A DNA stretch of 64,000 nt from Vandiemenella viatica (Eukaryota > Arthropoda > Insecta > Orthoptera > Morabidae). The notes under the pieces were generated by a model. That model was not told where the DNA came from and did no database searches. It worked only from the letters and a program-made list of their open reading frames with translations. The position numbers and the translations under genes are program-made. The DNA lies in NCBI GenBank assembly GCA_031002005.1, contig JARYHS010013630.1:28301112-28365111 (forward strand). Reading direction: 5' to 3'. Shown in pieces: positions 1 to 13,900 of the stretch (the first letter of the stretch is position 1; every line of letters starts with the position of its first letter).

Positions 1-306
1 CTAAATTATGGGTTAAAAACGTAATGGGGTTGGAAAGGGGGAGAGGGGATGAAAATTCGGAAAAATACGTAGGCAGTATTTTTCTGTTTGTTTTAAAGTA
101 TAAGTGTACAAATTCTTATCTAAATCGGATAAAAAATGTGGTTTGCCTAAATTATGAGGTAAAAGCGTAATGGGGTTGGAAAGGGGAGGAGGGGATGAAT
201 ATTCGGAAACCATATGTTGGCAGTATTTTTCTGTTTGTTTTAAAGTATAAGTGTACAAATTCCTATCTAAATCGGATAAAAAATGTGGTTTTGCCTAAAT
301 TATGGG
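1..306. repeat. Tandem repeat, unit about 146-148 bp
   Basis: Two near-complete copies and a partial third, each opening with 'ctaaattatg' at positions 1, 147 and 295. The copies share the block 'taatggggttggaaaggg', the block 'gtataagtgtacaaattc' and the end 'aatcggataaaaaatgtgg'. The array probably continues left of the window. No coding function is evident. It lies on the 3' side of the last Lst8 exon that can be seen. Confidence 0.85.
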
Positions 307-854
307 GTGTTATGGGGAATAGGGGGTGACTTTTTGGAATTTTTTTTTTCACAGGAACCTTCGCAGACGCTCACTCGAAAACTCTCCAAAGTTTCATTGC
401 TATCTGATAAATGGTATAGGAATGCATAGAAGACGAACAAACCCACAAACAAACATTGATTTTTATATATAAGATGTGCAGCACCATCTCGGGTACCCAC
501 ATGACCCCATCTTATGCCAATTTCTTCCTGGACTGCATGGAGAAACAATTCCTGAAGAATAGCCATTCTGCTCCCTTGTGTAGTTCAGATTCATAATGAT
601 ATATTTATGATCTGGACCCACATGGAGGACAATCTCCTAGATTTCCTGAATTCTCTTAACAATTGTTATTCCACCAACTTCAGTTTGATTTATTCCCCCA
701 CATCTCAACATTCCCAATGTGGAAAACTTACAACATGCCTTCCATGCCTCAGTGAAAATCAAGATGACAAATCTACAGGAGTACCTGCACTTTGAGTCGC
801 CATCCCTTCCACAACGAATATTCCATTCCATATGGCCTTGTGATCTGTGGCAGG

Positions 855-1353
855 TATTAATTGAAGTCAGTCATTAAAAAATAAATATACTCTTCATACC
901 AGTGCAAAAGACCGTAAATTCTACAAAATTTTTACAACATTTACCATTCTTAGTCATGACTCATTGGCAAACATCACTCTCAGATTTCATTTGAACTGAT
1001 TTTTATTGCATTTAAGTGATGTTATTAAATAAAAAAGAATACTACAAATGGGGGGGAGGTCAAAATAAATAAGAAATTTGGACTAATCTTGCCATTAGTG
1101 ATTTTAACTAAACATCATAATCAAGCATTTGACTGAAAATAGTGGAAAATTACGGCAGACTTTTTTTTTTTTTTTAAAAAATAACATTTCTTAAATGCAA
1201 TCAGTATTACTTTATATGAAATTTCAGAGTGATATATGCCAGGGAGTCATGAATAAGAGTACTAAGTTTTATAAAGTTAACTTTACAGTATTTACAATCT
1301 TGTGCACAATGTGAAAGGCAAAAATACTTCTTAATGACTGACTTCAATTAATA
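855..1353. repeat. 23-bp perfect inverted repeat bracketing about 450 bp
   Basis: Positions 855-877 are exactly the reverse complement of 1331-1353. The core reads 'attgaagtcagtcattaa' on the left and its complement on the right. The enclosed AT-rich DNA shows no ORF. It may be a small non-autonomous TIR element or a remnant; no clean target duplication was seen. The rest of 307-1768 holds nothing I recognise, including no sequence that could be the terminal Lst8 exon. Confidence 0.6.
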
Positions 1354-1768
1354 TTAATACTGCAGCCTTTTACAGTAATGCATTGTTCTGCATTTATATT
1401 TGAACTACAATCAGAATCAAACACTAGAGATGTATTAAAATATTTGATATTGGCAGCACATACTGTACAATCAAATCAGGCAGTTGATGTAAAAAAATTC
1501 AGCTGTAAAATTTAAAATATATATATCTGATTCACTTAATTTGCAGGTTTTATTGTCCCCTGAAGTTAAAGAATTTTTATTACTTTTTTTAATTAGTTTA
1601 TTTTTCAGTATTGAGCTGTAAAAATAAGGTTATATGGCCCAAATTTAAGAACAATTTCTTCAATTATTAAAAACAAGAAATACAATCGCTTTGATTTATC
1701 ACTGACCTTTGACTTTAAGTGAGGTGGCACTGTGGAAATAGATCATAAACAAGGAATATTTGACTTAC

Positions 1769-1911
1769 CAGTAAGAACATACTGCGAGTCTGCACTGAAA
1801 GCTGCATCCCATACCCAACGTTGCTCTTCGTGTTTAAGTTCTTGTAGTAAAGTAAAATCAGATGTTTTCCAAATTCGAGCAGTTTGATCTGCTGATGTCG
1901 TAACAAGCAAT
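1769..1911 (-). CDS. Lst8: Lst8 coding exon 6 (last one visible)
   Basis: A 143-nt exon, [15 protein letters not shown] ... [14 protein letters not shown] plus a final G, with acceptor AATTTCCAG and donor GTAAGT. It encodes the sixth blade. Compared with vertebrate LST8, the loop before the RWVWD segment is shorter ([11 protein letters not shown]), as in other insects. The final coding exon should start by completing an Ala or Ser codon and lies outside the window. Confidence 0.94.
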
Positions 1912-4900
1912 CTGGAAATTTTTTTGTCAAAGTTTAACTAAAAATACCTGAATGCTGTGATGGGTTAAAAAGAGAATCATAAGAAGAGATTTAGCAATCA
2001 TATGGCAGAAGCATAATCAACATATCTCATGATATAAGCAAAGTAAAAATTCTTAGGTGCAATAGTTTTCCCAAAATGGAGTGCTAATTTACTGTGAATT
2101 ATCGTAATATATATTATAGTAATTTACATGTAAAACTTAAAATATCAGGATAAGGTGTCAGCTTAGCATCCATGGGGCAAAACTGATGTTATTTCTTATC
2201 TACATCAACAATTTTTTCCTCTCACTACACCTATATATCTCATGGTGTTCTTCCAATACAAACAAATGGGGGATAATTCAGGGAATTCGCTAACTAAACC
2301 TTCATAATTGTTTGAATATATCAGTGAAGTATGGGATCCACACTTTGGGTATCAAATTCAGGAGCTGGAGAGGTTTTAAAGGAGGAAGCTAGATTTGTTT
2401 GTTGGAAATACCACAAAACACAGTAACTTTTATTTATTTCGTGTCAGAAACATACAGTCACACAATCGCAAACATCAAAAGTAATGTTTCTAGTGTGAAA
2501 GAATCAGCCGTCAGATAGTCAGTTACTGACATGATAGGAACTAGAGATCAGGAGTCACCCAAAGACAGGAAGAGGTGAAGAGTGCTGGGAGTGTGTAATG
2601 CGTATATTGGCAGTGAAGCTTGGAGAATTATGAGTGGAAGAAAAGAGATGATCATAACTACAAAATTTCAGGTAGTTTCTGCAACACAGCTTGAACAAAA
2701 AAATCAAAGTAATTTTGCCTATAGTGTACTTCACATTATTATAATGCATTAGGTCATTCAAAGCAATTTTAACACTGGTGCTTGTTTTGAAGAAATAAAA
2801 ATAAAACAAAAAATTCATTTACGCCATGTTTTGTTATGAGCTGATTTGCTTTTTAATATTTAACATGGAAATAGTCAATTGCTGAAAACTTTTCACAACA
2901 AACGGAAACTGTATCACAACTACAACTAGACCTCAGTTGTAACATCTTCATAAATAGTATTCTATAACATTTGTAACCCGTCGACTAACTTATTCCCTAA
3001 TAAATGTATAACAGTTTGTTTTTTCAAAACAGCATATCTGCTGATAGGAAAAGGTATCATTAGAAAGTTGGAAGGCCCAAAGCCGTGCATATTGTTAGAT
3101 TGAAAATAATGAAATCATAGCATATTCTATGCATAAATAAAAACATATGTTTTGTCTGCATTCAGCAGGTTTTTGACCAGAGCTTTTAAATGCAAACAAA
3201 TATATTAAATTTCTTTGATAGATTAAAAACATATTTTTCAGTGTATTTCAAAACTGTAAAAGACAAAGTTATACAGTTAAAGATTGTTTAAAAACCATGA
3301 GAACATTATTTCCAATTCTGGGACTATGTTCCTGAAATTAACATTACCACAAAAGACATGAGACATCTAATAAATTTTGAGCTTTTTAAACATCATTGGT
3401 GAATTATAACCAGCCATTCAGAAAAGCCTTCAGAAAATATCAGTAATATGAAAAAAAAGGACTTTTTGCCTTTTCAACATGGAACTGGACAACTCGGAAG
3501 ATAGATAAAGTTGATCTGAACAATAGCTTTATGAAAGCCTTGCGCAGGAATAATAAGAAACATAAAAACTTCTCTTTTTTAAAAGTATTATAAGCTCTAT
3601 CATTATTAAATTCTGGATTTACTCAACAACACTGTGGTTATATGCATCGAATGCTACCAACTAAACAGTGGCACCAAAGCTGGCATGTAATAAAACAATG
3701 AGAATTTTACCATGATTAAAATTCAACCATGGTTGTCTCCCTAAACATCTGTATAGAATGCACCTAACACCATAGCATTTGTGTCGATATGACGAGATGA
3801 GTGAGGGAGATAAAAATCACATAATATTCTCCAGTAAATGACACAGACAGCAGTCTTCTAGGCTATATTTACAATATTTTTCAGCAGTGTGCATAGTTAA
3901 TAAATAAAATCTTACGCTGTAGCTGGCAAAATCTACTAGCAGCACAGCTCTTTAGCCTACGACGACTCGCTGAAGAACTACGTCCCACGTATGGGAATGT
4001 AAATAAACTGATTTCATCAACAAAGAAAGTGTTTCTAAGGAATATTATCGTAATAACACCTATAAAAAAAAATTGCCAAATGTGCCTTTACCTCCGGAAC
4101 CAGTGGTAACTCAATGGGCGAAGTGGGTTGAAGTTGTACTGTTTTACAACGAACATTTCGAGGCTATTAAAGTTGTAGTAAAAGTCTTAGATAGTGGAGA
4201 GGCTATGACAGTTTGTCAGTACAAGGATGCATTTAACAATTGTAGTATTAAAACCATAGCTGTGATTAACACTCATTTTTCCTACATGCCTGTGAGTATT
4301 AAAAAGCTTGAAATTCAAGGTTTGATGTTGACTGAATCTACTCAGTTAATGAATAAATTCTGCATTGCCAGAGGTATTCCTGTGTAAACTTAAATTTGAA
4401 AATATTTTGAACAATAACCCACGTTTTGAGCCTTTGTGATAGTTTTAGTAATGGGAAGGGTGAACTTTTTCCATAAACAATTACTTCTAACACAGCACCT
4501 AATTTCAAATACTGTCCAGTTACATTAGTGAATATGGAACGGTCCATATCCAACAGTCCATATCCACTTATAAAAATATTTTGAGAGATTGAAGAAAAAA
4601 TCTTACTATTGAATATTTGGAAGAGTACCCGATTGTTTACATTTACAAAAGTTAAATAATTGTTAATTATCGAATTTAAAAATATGTTATTCAACTACGT
4701 ACTAATTGCATGCTGATTTTGAAATAAAAACTCTAAAAATTTCTATTTTTACATTATACAATGTTGCATATTTTGACACTTTTTGCCACATTTCATGCAT
4801 ATTTTAACCATTTTTCATGCATATTATAACCATTTTTCATGCATATTTCTAGGGTTTGTGTTGCATATTATCTGGTCTCTAGTCATGAGCCTTTTAGCTA

Positions 4901-7900
4901 CTGAGGACCACAGTGTTAAAGTTTTAACTGTGCATATTGCAAGATGAGGTAACTGCTTATACAAAATATTAATTCCATAAGAAACTATGAGATACTTGAA
5001 AGTAATTAAGATAGATATTTTGTTAATGAATCAACATGAACATACGTTGAATCTGGGCTGAAGCTGCACTTTAGAGCATAGCGTCGATGTGCCTCTATCT
5101 TGTGCTTTGGAATGAGCTTGGTAGGCTCCTCGCCAACTCCTCCAGTAAGACTCCAGATGTAACAGTGGCCACGATTATTCACAGCAGCCATATATGATGA
5201 CTCTGGATCAATCGCAATATCTTGAATAGATGCCTCTGGTTCAGGTATCTGAATAAAAGAGCTTATAGAAGGTTTCCTTTTAAATAAATTACTTATCTTA
5301 ACTGATCAAATGATACCAGTATGTCTTGAAATTTCTTAATTGCCTACAGTGATTTTAATACTTTGGTTCTGATAACTGCATCAAAATTAAGTCAGTATTT
5401 AATTTTTTTAAGTAGAGCTTTATTGCTCAACAACACTGTCCTTAGAGCCAGGATAAATCATAAGGTAATCAAAGGAAGGGTTTTGGTTATAGCATGTTTG
5501 AAGGAACTGTTCTAAGATTCAATTGCAGAGATTTCCAGAAACCATGATAAACAACAATATGGACAGTTGTATAAGGGGTTGAAACTGCAGCCTCCCAAAT
5601 GCAAAGGCATAAAAATACTGCTCACCTGTCAGTATCAGTATTTTTAAAACAAAAGTACAGTAGAATGTTGATAATCTGAATGCTAATGGTTTAAATGCCC
5701 TTTTTTTTAATAAAAAAAATCTATTTTAGATAAATATAAACTTTGTTTCCATAGACAGTACAGCACACCCTCGCAGAACTTATGTTCAGGAATTACACTA
5801 ACAAATAATGACTTTAATCCTTATACCTGGTGTTTGTTATTGTATTATCACCGCAGTATCCTCATGACCAACCAGATACTAGGATGTTTGTAGTAACTGT
5901 GAGTGTGATTGTAACAGAATTTCAGTGTGGCAGTAGTTTTTTGAGTTTCTTAGAAATCTGAAACCTGTCATTTTTGTCTTGCAGCTTTATCATAATATGA
6001 ATGTTTTCAAAACATCAAAGCAAGGTTACTTAAGGAGTCAGTAGCAACTGCCTACAGATGTAAAAGGTGCAAGTCAGTTTCATTTCGCTGTGTGAGTGAT
6101 TTGTAATGTTTTGTTGATTCTTTTGTCAGCAGATGTAAATTTATAATGTAGATAAGGTAATATTAAAAGGAAAACAAATTTAATACAGTATTGTATCGCA
6201 CTCTTAAAAGTATACTGTAGTACATTATGTATCTGAGGAAATTGAAAACCTGAACCATCTTCAGTCCCAATTATTATTATCGATACCCTACTGCTGCATA
6301 AAGCAGTTGGCTTAGGAATTGTTGAAATATTTTCAGATTTCAAATTTCATGCATATGAAGAATAAAAATAATAAAATGACATATTACAAGGAAACAAAAG
6401 ATGGTGAAAAGGAAAATAAAAATTAGGAAAGCGAAATAAACCACTGCTTACCACAGAGGATGTCATCAACATACGAGAAAAATATTAACACACATGAAAC
6501 ATTATAATTATGAGGTGTAATCCATTCCGCTGAGGTAGGGTATACACTTGATAATTAAAATTTATGCTAATACCTTTTTAGCACCTAGCTTTCACAAAAA
6601 GTTATATAAATATTAAAAGGACAGAGAAAATAAACTCGTGTCTTACTAAAGTTGAAGAAACAATAGTGACAAAACCTTGACAAACAAATGCAAAAAAAAA
6701 AAGGGTCATCCCTATATTGTGTTTTCTCTTATGGCCATAGTGCATCCACCATCTATTATGGTAAGTCAGGAGTATTTGCTTTCCATAAAATTTCCATACA
6801 TGTTGGCTCAAGGCAGACTTGAAAAAAAAAGTCTTATCATACCAAGCAATTGGTGGATTAGAGATCTGGGAATACTAACAAGGTTTCACATTTGCCTCAT
6901 TTTTCGTGTGTCGATGCCATTAAATTATTTCCTTACCAGCTGCTCATTGTGGTCTGTTTTAAGGTCCCACAGATGTATCACTCCACTCTGATCTCCAACA
7001 ACCAGTTCAGCTTGATTTGGGTGGAGACAGACACAGTTTACTGGAGCAGACACTTGAAAAATACGTTGACATTGTAGATTTCTTGATCTAAAAGTGAAAA
7101 ACAAAACTCTCATTGTAACAGGAAAACAAAAATTAGATGCTTAACATAACATTACTTGTAAGTTCTTCTTATTTGATTTCTATATAAGTTATAATTGATA
7201 TTTTAAAAAGCTAAAAATAATTATTTCATTTTCAATTTCTGATAACTGTAAATACTGAATACTTGTCTCAATAATAGTTTCTAGAAAACAAGGAATACTG
7301 ATTTATTAACAACTTAAAAAACTGGCCAGTATTTAAAATACCTTTCGCTACCCTCTTTAATTTTGGCACCTCAAATAAACCCAATGCATTTAGGAAATTA
7401 CTTTGAAGTCGTTTAAGAAATGAACTTAATGCCACCATATTCTAAAGCACAATCAGGATGGACAAAAGATAAGTTTTGTTTTATTGAAGTAATAATCTAC
7501 AGATGGTGCTTACATTTTTAATCTGAGTTCTTTTTCGTGAATTACAACATATAGTAAAAGATTCACACTTGAACACAAAATATTACTCTGTACAATACAA
7601 AAATGACTTTTATAGAGAAGAGAACAGTTATTTCAGGAATCAATACAGAATAGATATGATAATATTTAGGAATCTGGGGGAGGGAGGAGGAGAAATAGGG
7701 AATGGTTCCAAAAATCATAAAGGCAACAAGGGGATATGTTTATAACATAAAAAGATGTATAAAAAGGATGGTCTTTTGAATTGCACAAGCATTAAAATCT
7801 GCATAAGACCGATTTCTCTCAGTTTGCTGGTGGTATTCGGAGGCTTCCTGACAGCTTTTTTTTTTTTTTTAATGCCTCATTGACATCAAGGTCATTAGAG

Positions 7901-10900
7901 GCGGTAAAGGGCTGGGGACTAGGAACAGGATTGAATTCAGTCATGACCTTTTGAAGGAAGGATCCCAGCATTTGCCTGTAGTGATTTGTGGAAACCATAG
8001 AAAATGCAAAGATAGATGCCTGGGCGGGAATTCAAACCAATGTTCTCTTGAATGCACAGCCTGAATGTTAACCATTCACCCACCATGCTCAGTACTGGCA
8101 GCAAAAGTGATTTACAAACAATCTACACCTGTTAACTATTCAAATGTTTGCTAATATGTATTGTGTTGTTCGATTTATGAATTAATGAGCCATAAGTTGG
8201 GTACCATAGCAGCATTTTATGTAGGTAGGGTAAAGGATAAATCAATAAAAACAGTAACCAGAATGACAGGTATGCCAAAGAACACAATTAATGCCATTAT
8301 CGAAAGATGGAGAAATCCAAAAACTCAATATGGCACAATCAATTTTCAGTCAGACCATGACATTTTATAGACTTAAAAGATGTACCAGCAAACCACAACA
8401 TTAAAAAAAGAATCTGCCAGGATAAAACAAATTAAGAAATATTGTATGTAGTAATTTATTGACATCAAATCCTGATGGTAATCAGCTTCTAAGCTGAACA
8501 GAGGACCACAAAGAGATACCATAATGGGAACAACTTCGACAGTAGATTACAAGAAAATGAGAAAACTGTTACAAAGAGCACTTTGAAAGTAGAATTGTGA
8601 AAATCAATTGTAGAAGACAGCACAAAAAATTATTTAATTTAATTCCAATGGAGCATATGGCAACTTCATTACATATCTTTTTCCCCATTTCATGTTTTTT
8701 ATCTTAAAATTATTCAAGTGCAATAAACCCACTACTTAGCTCTCAAAACTGAAGTGGTTAGGCTGAAATGTGGACTGTATCAGAATAAAAATTTCACCAA
8801 AGCCACAAGGTACTACATTTAATTTAATTGCAATGGAGCACAGGCTCAGGTGGCAATTTCCCTACATACCCATCTTCCCCCTATCCTGCACCCACCTACA
8901 TTTGCCCTCTACAAATTTTATCTTTAAGATTCTTTCAGAGTTTTCGGTAAATTATTCATCATTTCTCTTGGCAACTCATTCCAATCCCTGACACCCTTAC
9001 CTAAAAAAAAGGAATCTTCCTACACCCTTGTGCCTGAAATCGATTGCCAGCTTGTGGTAATGGTCATCTTTTCCCTTCCATGCACTACTTTTCATACCTA
9101 TTGCAATATCTTTCCATGCCTCATCGCCAGTATATGCCCTGTACACTCCCATGACCCTCCTCAACCTCCTCCTGTCTTGCAATGAATCCCATTTCAGCTC
9201 CTTTATCATATCCGTCACTGATTGCATTCTGCGATAATTTCCATAAACAAATCTAGCAGCCCTTCTTTGCACCCTCTCCAACTCCTGTATTTAATACGTA
9301 AAATGAGGGTCCCATACTACACTACCATATTCGAGCAATGGTCTCACCAAAGTTTTGTAACCCAGTTCCTTTACTTCTCCAGTACATCCCTTCAACACTC
9401 TCTCCAAGTGCAGAACTTTGAAACCTTTTCCTACCACCTGTCCAATGTGTCCAGCCCAGTTAAGCTTGTTATCAAAAGTAATGCCAAGATATTTACATCT
9501 CAAGTCTTCAACAAGCAATTCTTTTCCCACCTTATATTGATAATTAACCTTTTGTTTTTTATTTGTGTATCTAATTAGCTGACTCTTCTTTGCGTTTATC
9601 TTCATCCCATGTTTAACAACCCAACTAGATATCCTGTCCAGATCAAACTGCAACTGTTCACAATCTTCTATTCGTTTTGATTCTTTTATATAGCATTATG
9701 TCATCTGCAAACAATCTAATTTCAGATAGTAAACAATCAACACAATTATTCATTAGAATAATGAATAGCAATGGTCCCAATACGCTACCCTGTGGAACAC
9801 CCATTTTTACTTCCACTTCTTTTGATACTACATTTCCTACCCTAACTTTCTGTTTTATACCTTTTAATAATTCTTCTACCCAGCAAATGACTTTCTCATC
9901 TACTCCAATGGTTTTTACCTTATTCACTACCATTTTATGGATTACTATGTCAAACGCCTTTGACAGATTCAGTGCTACACTATCAATTTGGACCTCCCTT
10001 GTCCATTTCATCTGAAATATCTTGCATATATCCCGCCAACTGAGATTCGCATGAATATCCTTGCCTGAACCCATGTTGCCTGGTTGAAAACCACTTACGT
10101 TCCTCACATACATTTCTGATGTGGTTGCATATCAATCTTTCCATTAATCTACCTACCACCGATGTCAAACTGATTGGCCTGTAATTCTCAACTCTACCCT
10201 GCTGTCTCTTAACTCTGTTATGTTCTTTTCTTACCATCCTCTTTAACCTCCTCACTTCCCTATTATAGTACATAGGTTCTCTACTTCTCTTTATTTTCTG
10301 CCTTGGAATAAATTTTTCTTCCCCATTTCTTATTATCTCCTTAACTCTTCCCACCTTGACTCTACTGTACTTGAGCATTTCTTCCATTTGCTGAATTGTT
10401 CTCTGAAATATCTCTTCAAATTCGAAACCTGTGCCTTTTTATAATTGTACCTATTTCCCCCTTCAATTTTGGCTGCTGGTTTACTGAATCCTCTAATATC
10501 TATCAGAACTGCTTCATGATCACTTATTCCTTCAGTTACTTGATACGTCAAAAGGTTTTCATCGGGCTTAATAAGAAATATATCCAAAATATTTTGTCCC
10601 CTTAGTGTTTTGCTCAACCACTTGTGTAAGTCCTCCTTCCCTTATTAAGATATTTGCAAATCTTTGTTCCCTTGTGTTATTTATCTTATTTCCTTCCCAG
10701 TTTACACCTGGTAAAATTAAATCCCCACCGATGATGATCATTCTATTCTCACCTCTGAAATCTGAGTATGAATTTAATTTCTCCCCAAGAGCCTCAACCT
10801 CTTCTGTCACTCTTCCACTGCGGTAAACAGCCAACACTCTGATTTTTTCTTTTTTATTACCCCAGAAATCTACCCCAAGTAACTCATGGTCTTGATCTAC

Positions 10901-13900
10901 GAACACCAGTGAACTGTGCCGTACATGCATGTTTTTTTTTTCTTCCTAGCAATTTCGGTTAGGTTGAAATGTGGTCTGGACTGAGGAAAAAAAAATCATC
11001 AAAGGAACAATGACCTATAGCTATATAGATGATTTTGCTGTTGATAACATAATCATATCTACACCCAGAACACGCCATGAGGAGGTATCATCTATCGTGT
11101 TCTGCTCACACATAAAAGAGGAATAATCAATGACAGTTCTCAAAATAAATAAAATAATCTTAAATATATATAAAAATAGATGTGTGTTTCCCTATATTTC
11201 ACTTTTTAGCCACCACTACCTAACACAGATCAGTGGTGATTGTGTGTGGAAATACCATGGAGTTTCCTGTCATGCACAACATTGGCCGAATGTCGATAGC
11301 TGTGGGGATGTCGGAGATATGATGGTTAAAAGTGGTCGATGCAGGGCATTTTCGTATTTTGATCAAAGACACATGTCTCCGTATATGTCACCCTGCTGCC
11401 ACAACTACATAGCATAGACCTATGGTGTTTGTGTGTTGCAGTGGTATTGTGTACTATGGTGGTTAGTTGTTGGTAGCTATGGGAGTGTGGGAGATCTGGT
11501 AGTTGAAAGTGGTCGACCTGCGGCACTTTCATATTTCTTCCAAAAACTTATGTATCATGGTGTATCACTTTTCAGCCAAAACTATCTAGCGCAGATCACT
11601 AGTGTTTGTGTGTACCTGTCGATCACAACATTGGCCGAATTTCGGTAACTGTGGTAGTGTGGGAGATATGGTGGTTGAAAAAAGCCGATCAAGGATATTT
11701 TCGTATGTCAATCAAAGACATGTGTCTCCGTATATGTCACTCTGCTGCCACAACTACAAAGCATAGACCTATGGTGTTTGTGTGTTGTAGTGATATTGTG
11801 TACTATGGTGGTTAGATGTCGGTAGCTATGGGGGGGTTAGAGATATGGTGGTAGAAAGTGGTCGACCTGCGGCACTTTCATATTTCTACCAAAAACATAT
11901 GTGTCATGGTGTATCACTTTTCAGCCAAAACTATCTAGTGCAGATCACTGGTGTTTGTGTGTAGTAGTAGCACAGAGTCACATGTCGATCACAACGTTGG
12001 CCGAATTTCAGTAACTGTGGGAGTGTGGGAGATATGGTGGTTGAAACTGGTCGATCAAGGATATTTTCATATTTCAATCAAAGACATGTGTGTCCGTATA
12101 TTTTACTTTGCTGCTTGAACTACATAGCGCAGATGACTGGCATTTGTGTGTGATAATAGCATCAAGTCTCCCATCGTGCACTATGGTGGTTAGATGTCGG
12201 TAGCTGTCAATCCAAATTCTTTACAAACACCAACGAAGTCATAGGTACCAGCTAGTTCATAAATAAATTGATCATAGATTTTCAATGCTTTTGAGGAGTG
12301 TTGAAAGATCTTTATAAAAGTTCTGAAGAAATCATTTGCAACTGATCACTAAACTGAGACTCCAAAAAATTTTGTTCTTCACTTTCAGTTTGTCAAGAAT
12401 CAACCACCAAACTGAGGCACCATGATTATCATAGAATTGGCATTTTAGTCTACTTGATTCACTTCATTTGATACTGGACAGCACACAGATAACAGGTCGA
12501 TGTTAAATATGCACAAATCTTCCAAGAGGATAACAATATATAACAGTGCAAACCGCATCAATTTTTTTCCAGTGGTTCTCAAAATATTGATACAAAGTTA
12601 TGATCAACAGATGTTACAACACTGTCTCCCTTTCCCGGGATGCTCCAACTAAACTTGTTATCAACCAAAAGAACACTTTCATTACTCATGTATACCACCT
12701 CCGGTGATACTTTTCTCACTGTATATATGTATACAAATGTAATTCATACAGACAACTACCTACATGTACAAAAACCCTGATGAAATAAACTGCAAACAAT
12801 TATGACACGTGTAAAATATATTTTAAAGTTGGTACTATTGTGTTGTGCCACCATCAACACAACAACAGAACTAGACCAGTATTACATGCCACAGTCCCTC
12901 AAATCATATATCACCATAGAATTTCTCTCTTTAAAAGTGCTGAGAACATATAAAATGACAAAAAGGGTACTGATTACACATGCAGGTATGGAGAAATAAT
13001 TCCAAAGAAGCTGTAGAAGAAGTGGTAATATGTGAGCTAATGATAAGAATACATCAAATCTGTCAACAGACTATTATGAATTGTAGGAGTACAAGGTGCT
13101 ACCCAAAATATCCAAGAATTTCATTGTAAAAATAAGAAATATGTACTTATGTCCTAACATCTTCCGTCACATTCAAAGTAGTCACCTCGGACATGTATGC
13201 AATGATCCCAGCACTGTTCCCATTTTTGGAAGCACTCCTGGAAGTCCACAGAGTATAGGGTATTCAGGACCCATTGCAATTCCACTTGGATGTCTTCAAT
13301 GGAGCCAAAACGTCACCCTTTCAATACGATTTTCACCTTCAGAAACAGGTAAAAGTCGCACAGGGCTAGGTCTGGCGAGTAGGGAGGATGGGGACCATTG
13401 CGATGTTATTTGGGTCAGGAATTGCCTCACAATGAGCAAGGTGTATACAGGTGTGTTGTCATGGTTCTTTCTTTTGTGCCAAAAATTTTCCCTCAGTTGC
13501 CTCAAAACCTGCAGTAAAACTGCCTGTTGACCTTCTGACCAGGTGGAACAAACCCCTTATGTACAATTTCCCGAATGTCGAAAAAAATGACCAGCATTAA
13601 CTTGATGTTGCTACAAACATGAAGAGCTTTTTTTCAGCCTTGGAGATGGCATCTTCCTTTGTGATGATTGCTGATTCATTTCAGGGTTATGATCATAAAC
13701 CCAAGAATCATCACCTGTTATGACTCTGGATAAGAAGTTTGAACACTCTCAAACTCTTTGTTGTAGCTCAGTGCACGTCTGAATTCTGTGATTTCGTTGG
13801 TCGATGCTGTGAGGGCGAAGGACAAACTTCACTGCAATTCGTCTCAGGTTCAGTTCATCAGCTAGGATTCATTGACATGTACCGTATGACAGCCCAGGTC

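Noticed and set aside
300..566. 88-codon minus-strand frame starting MAILQELFLH
   Set aside because: No domain recognised, no splice or regulatory context; kept out of the feature list as unsupported.
637..860. TDHKAIWN-like minus-strand stretch near 845 as the missing last Lst8 exon
   Set aside because: A few residues resemble the expected 'SSDxxARLW' start, but the acceptor phase is wrong, and the following sequence has no GHQKAV-type block and soon meets a stop.
9222..9578. Long plus-strand frames opposite the LINE RTs (also at 26,011-26,520 and 43,102-43,581)
   Set aside because: They are antisense shadows of the RT frames; they repeat only because the LINE copies repeat, and their products look like no protein family.
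11326..11532. Repeated minus-strand peptides in the dimeric-repeat arrays (e.g. 11,326-11,532; 53,622-53,951) as a repeat protein
   Set aside because: The frames are interrupted by stops and shift from unit to unit, and the similarity between units is as good at the DNA level in all frames, so there is no sign of coding constraint.
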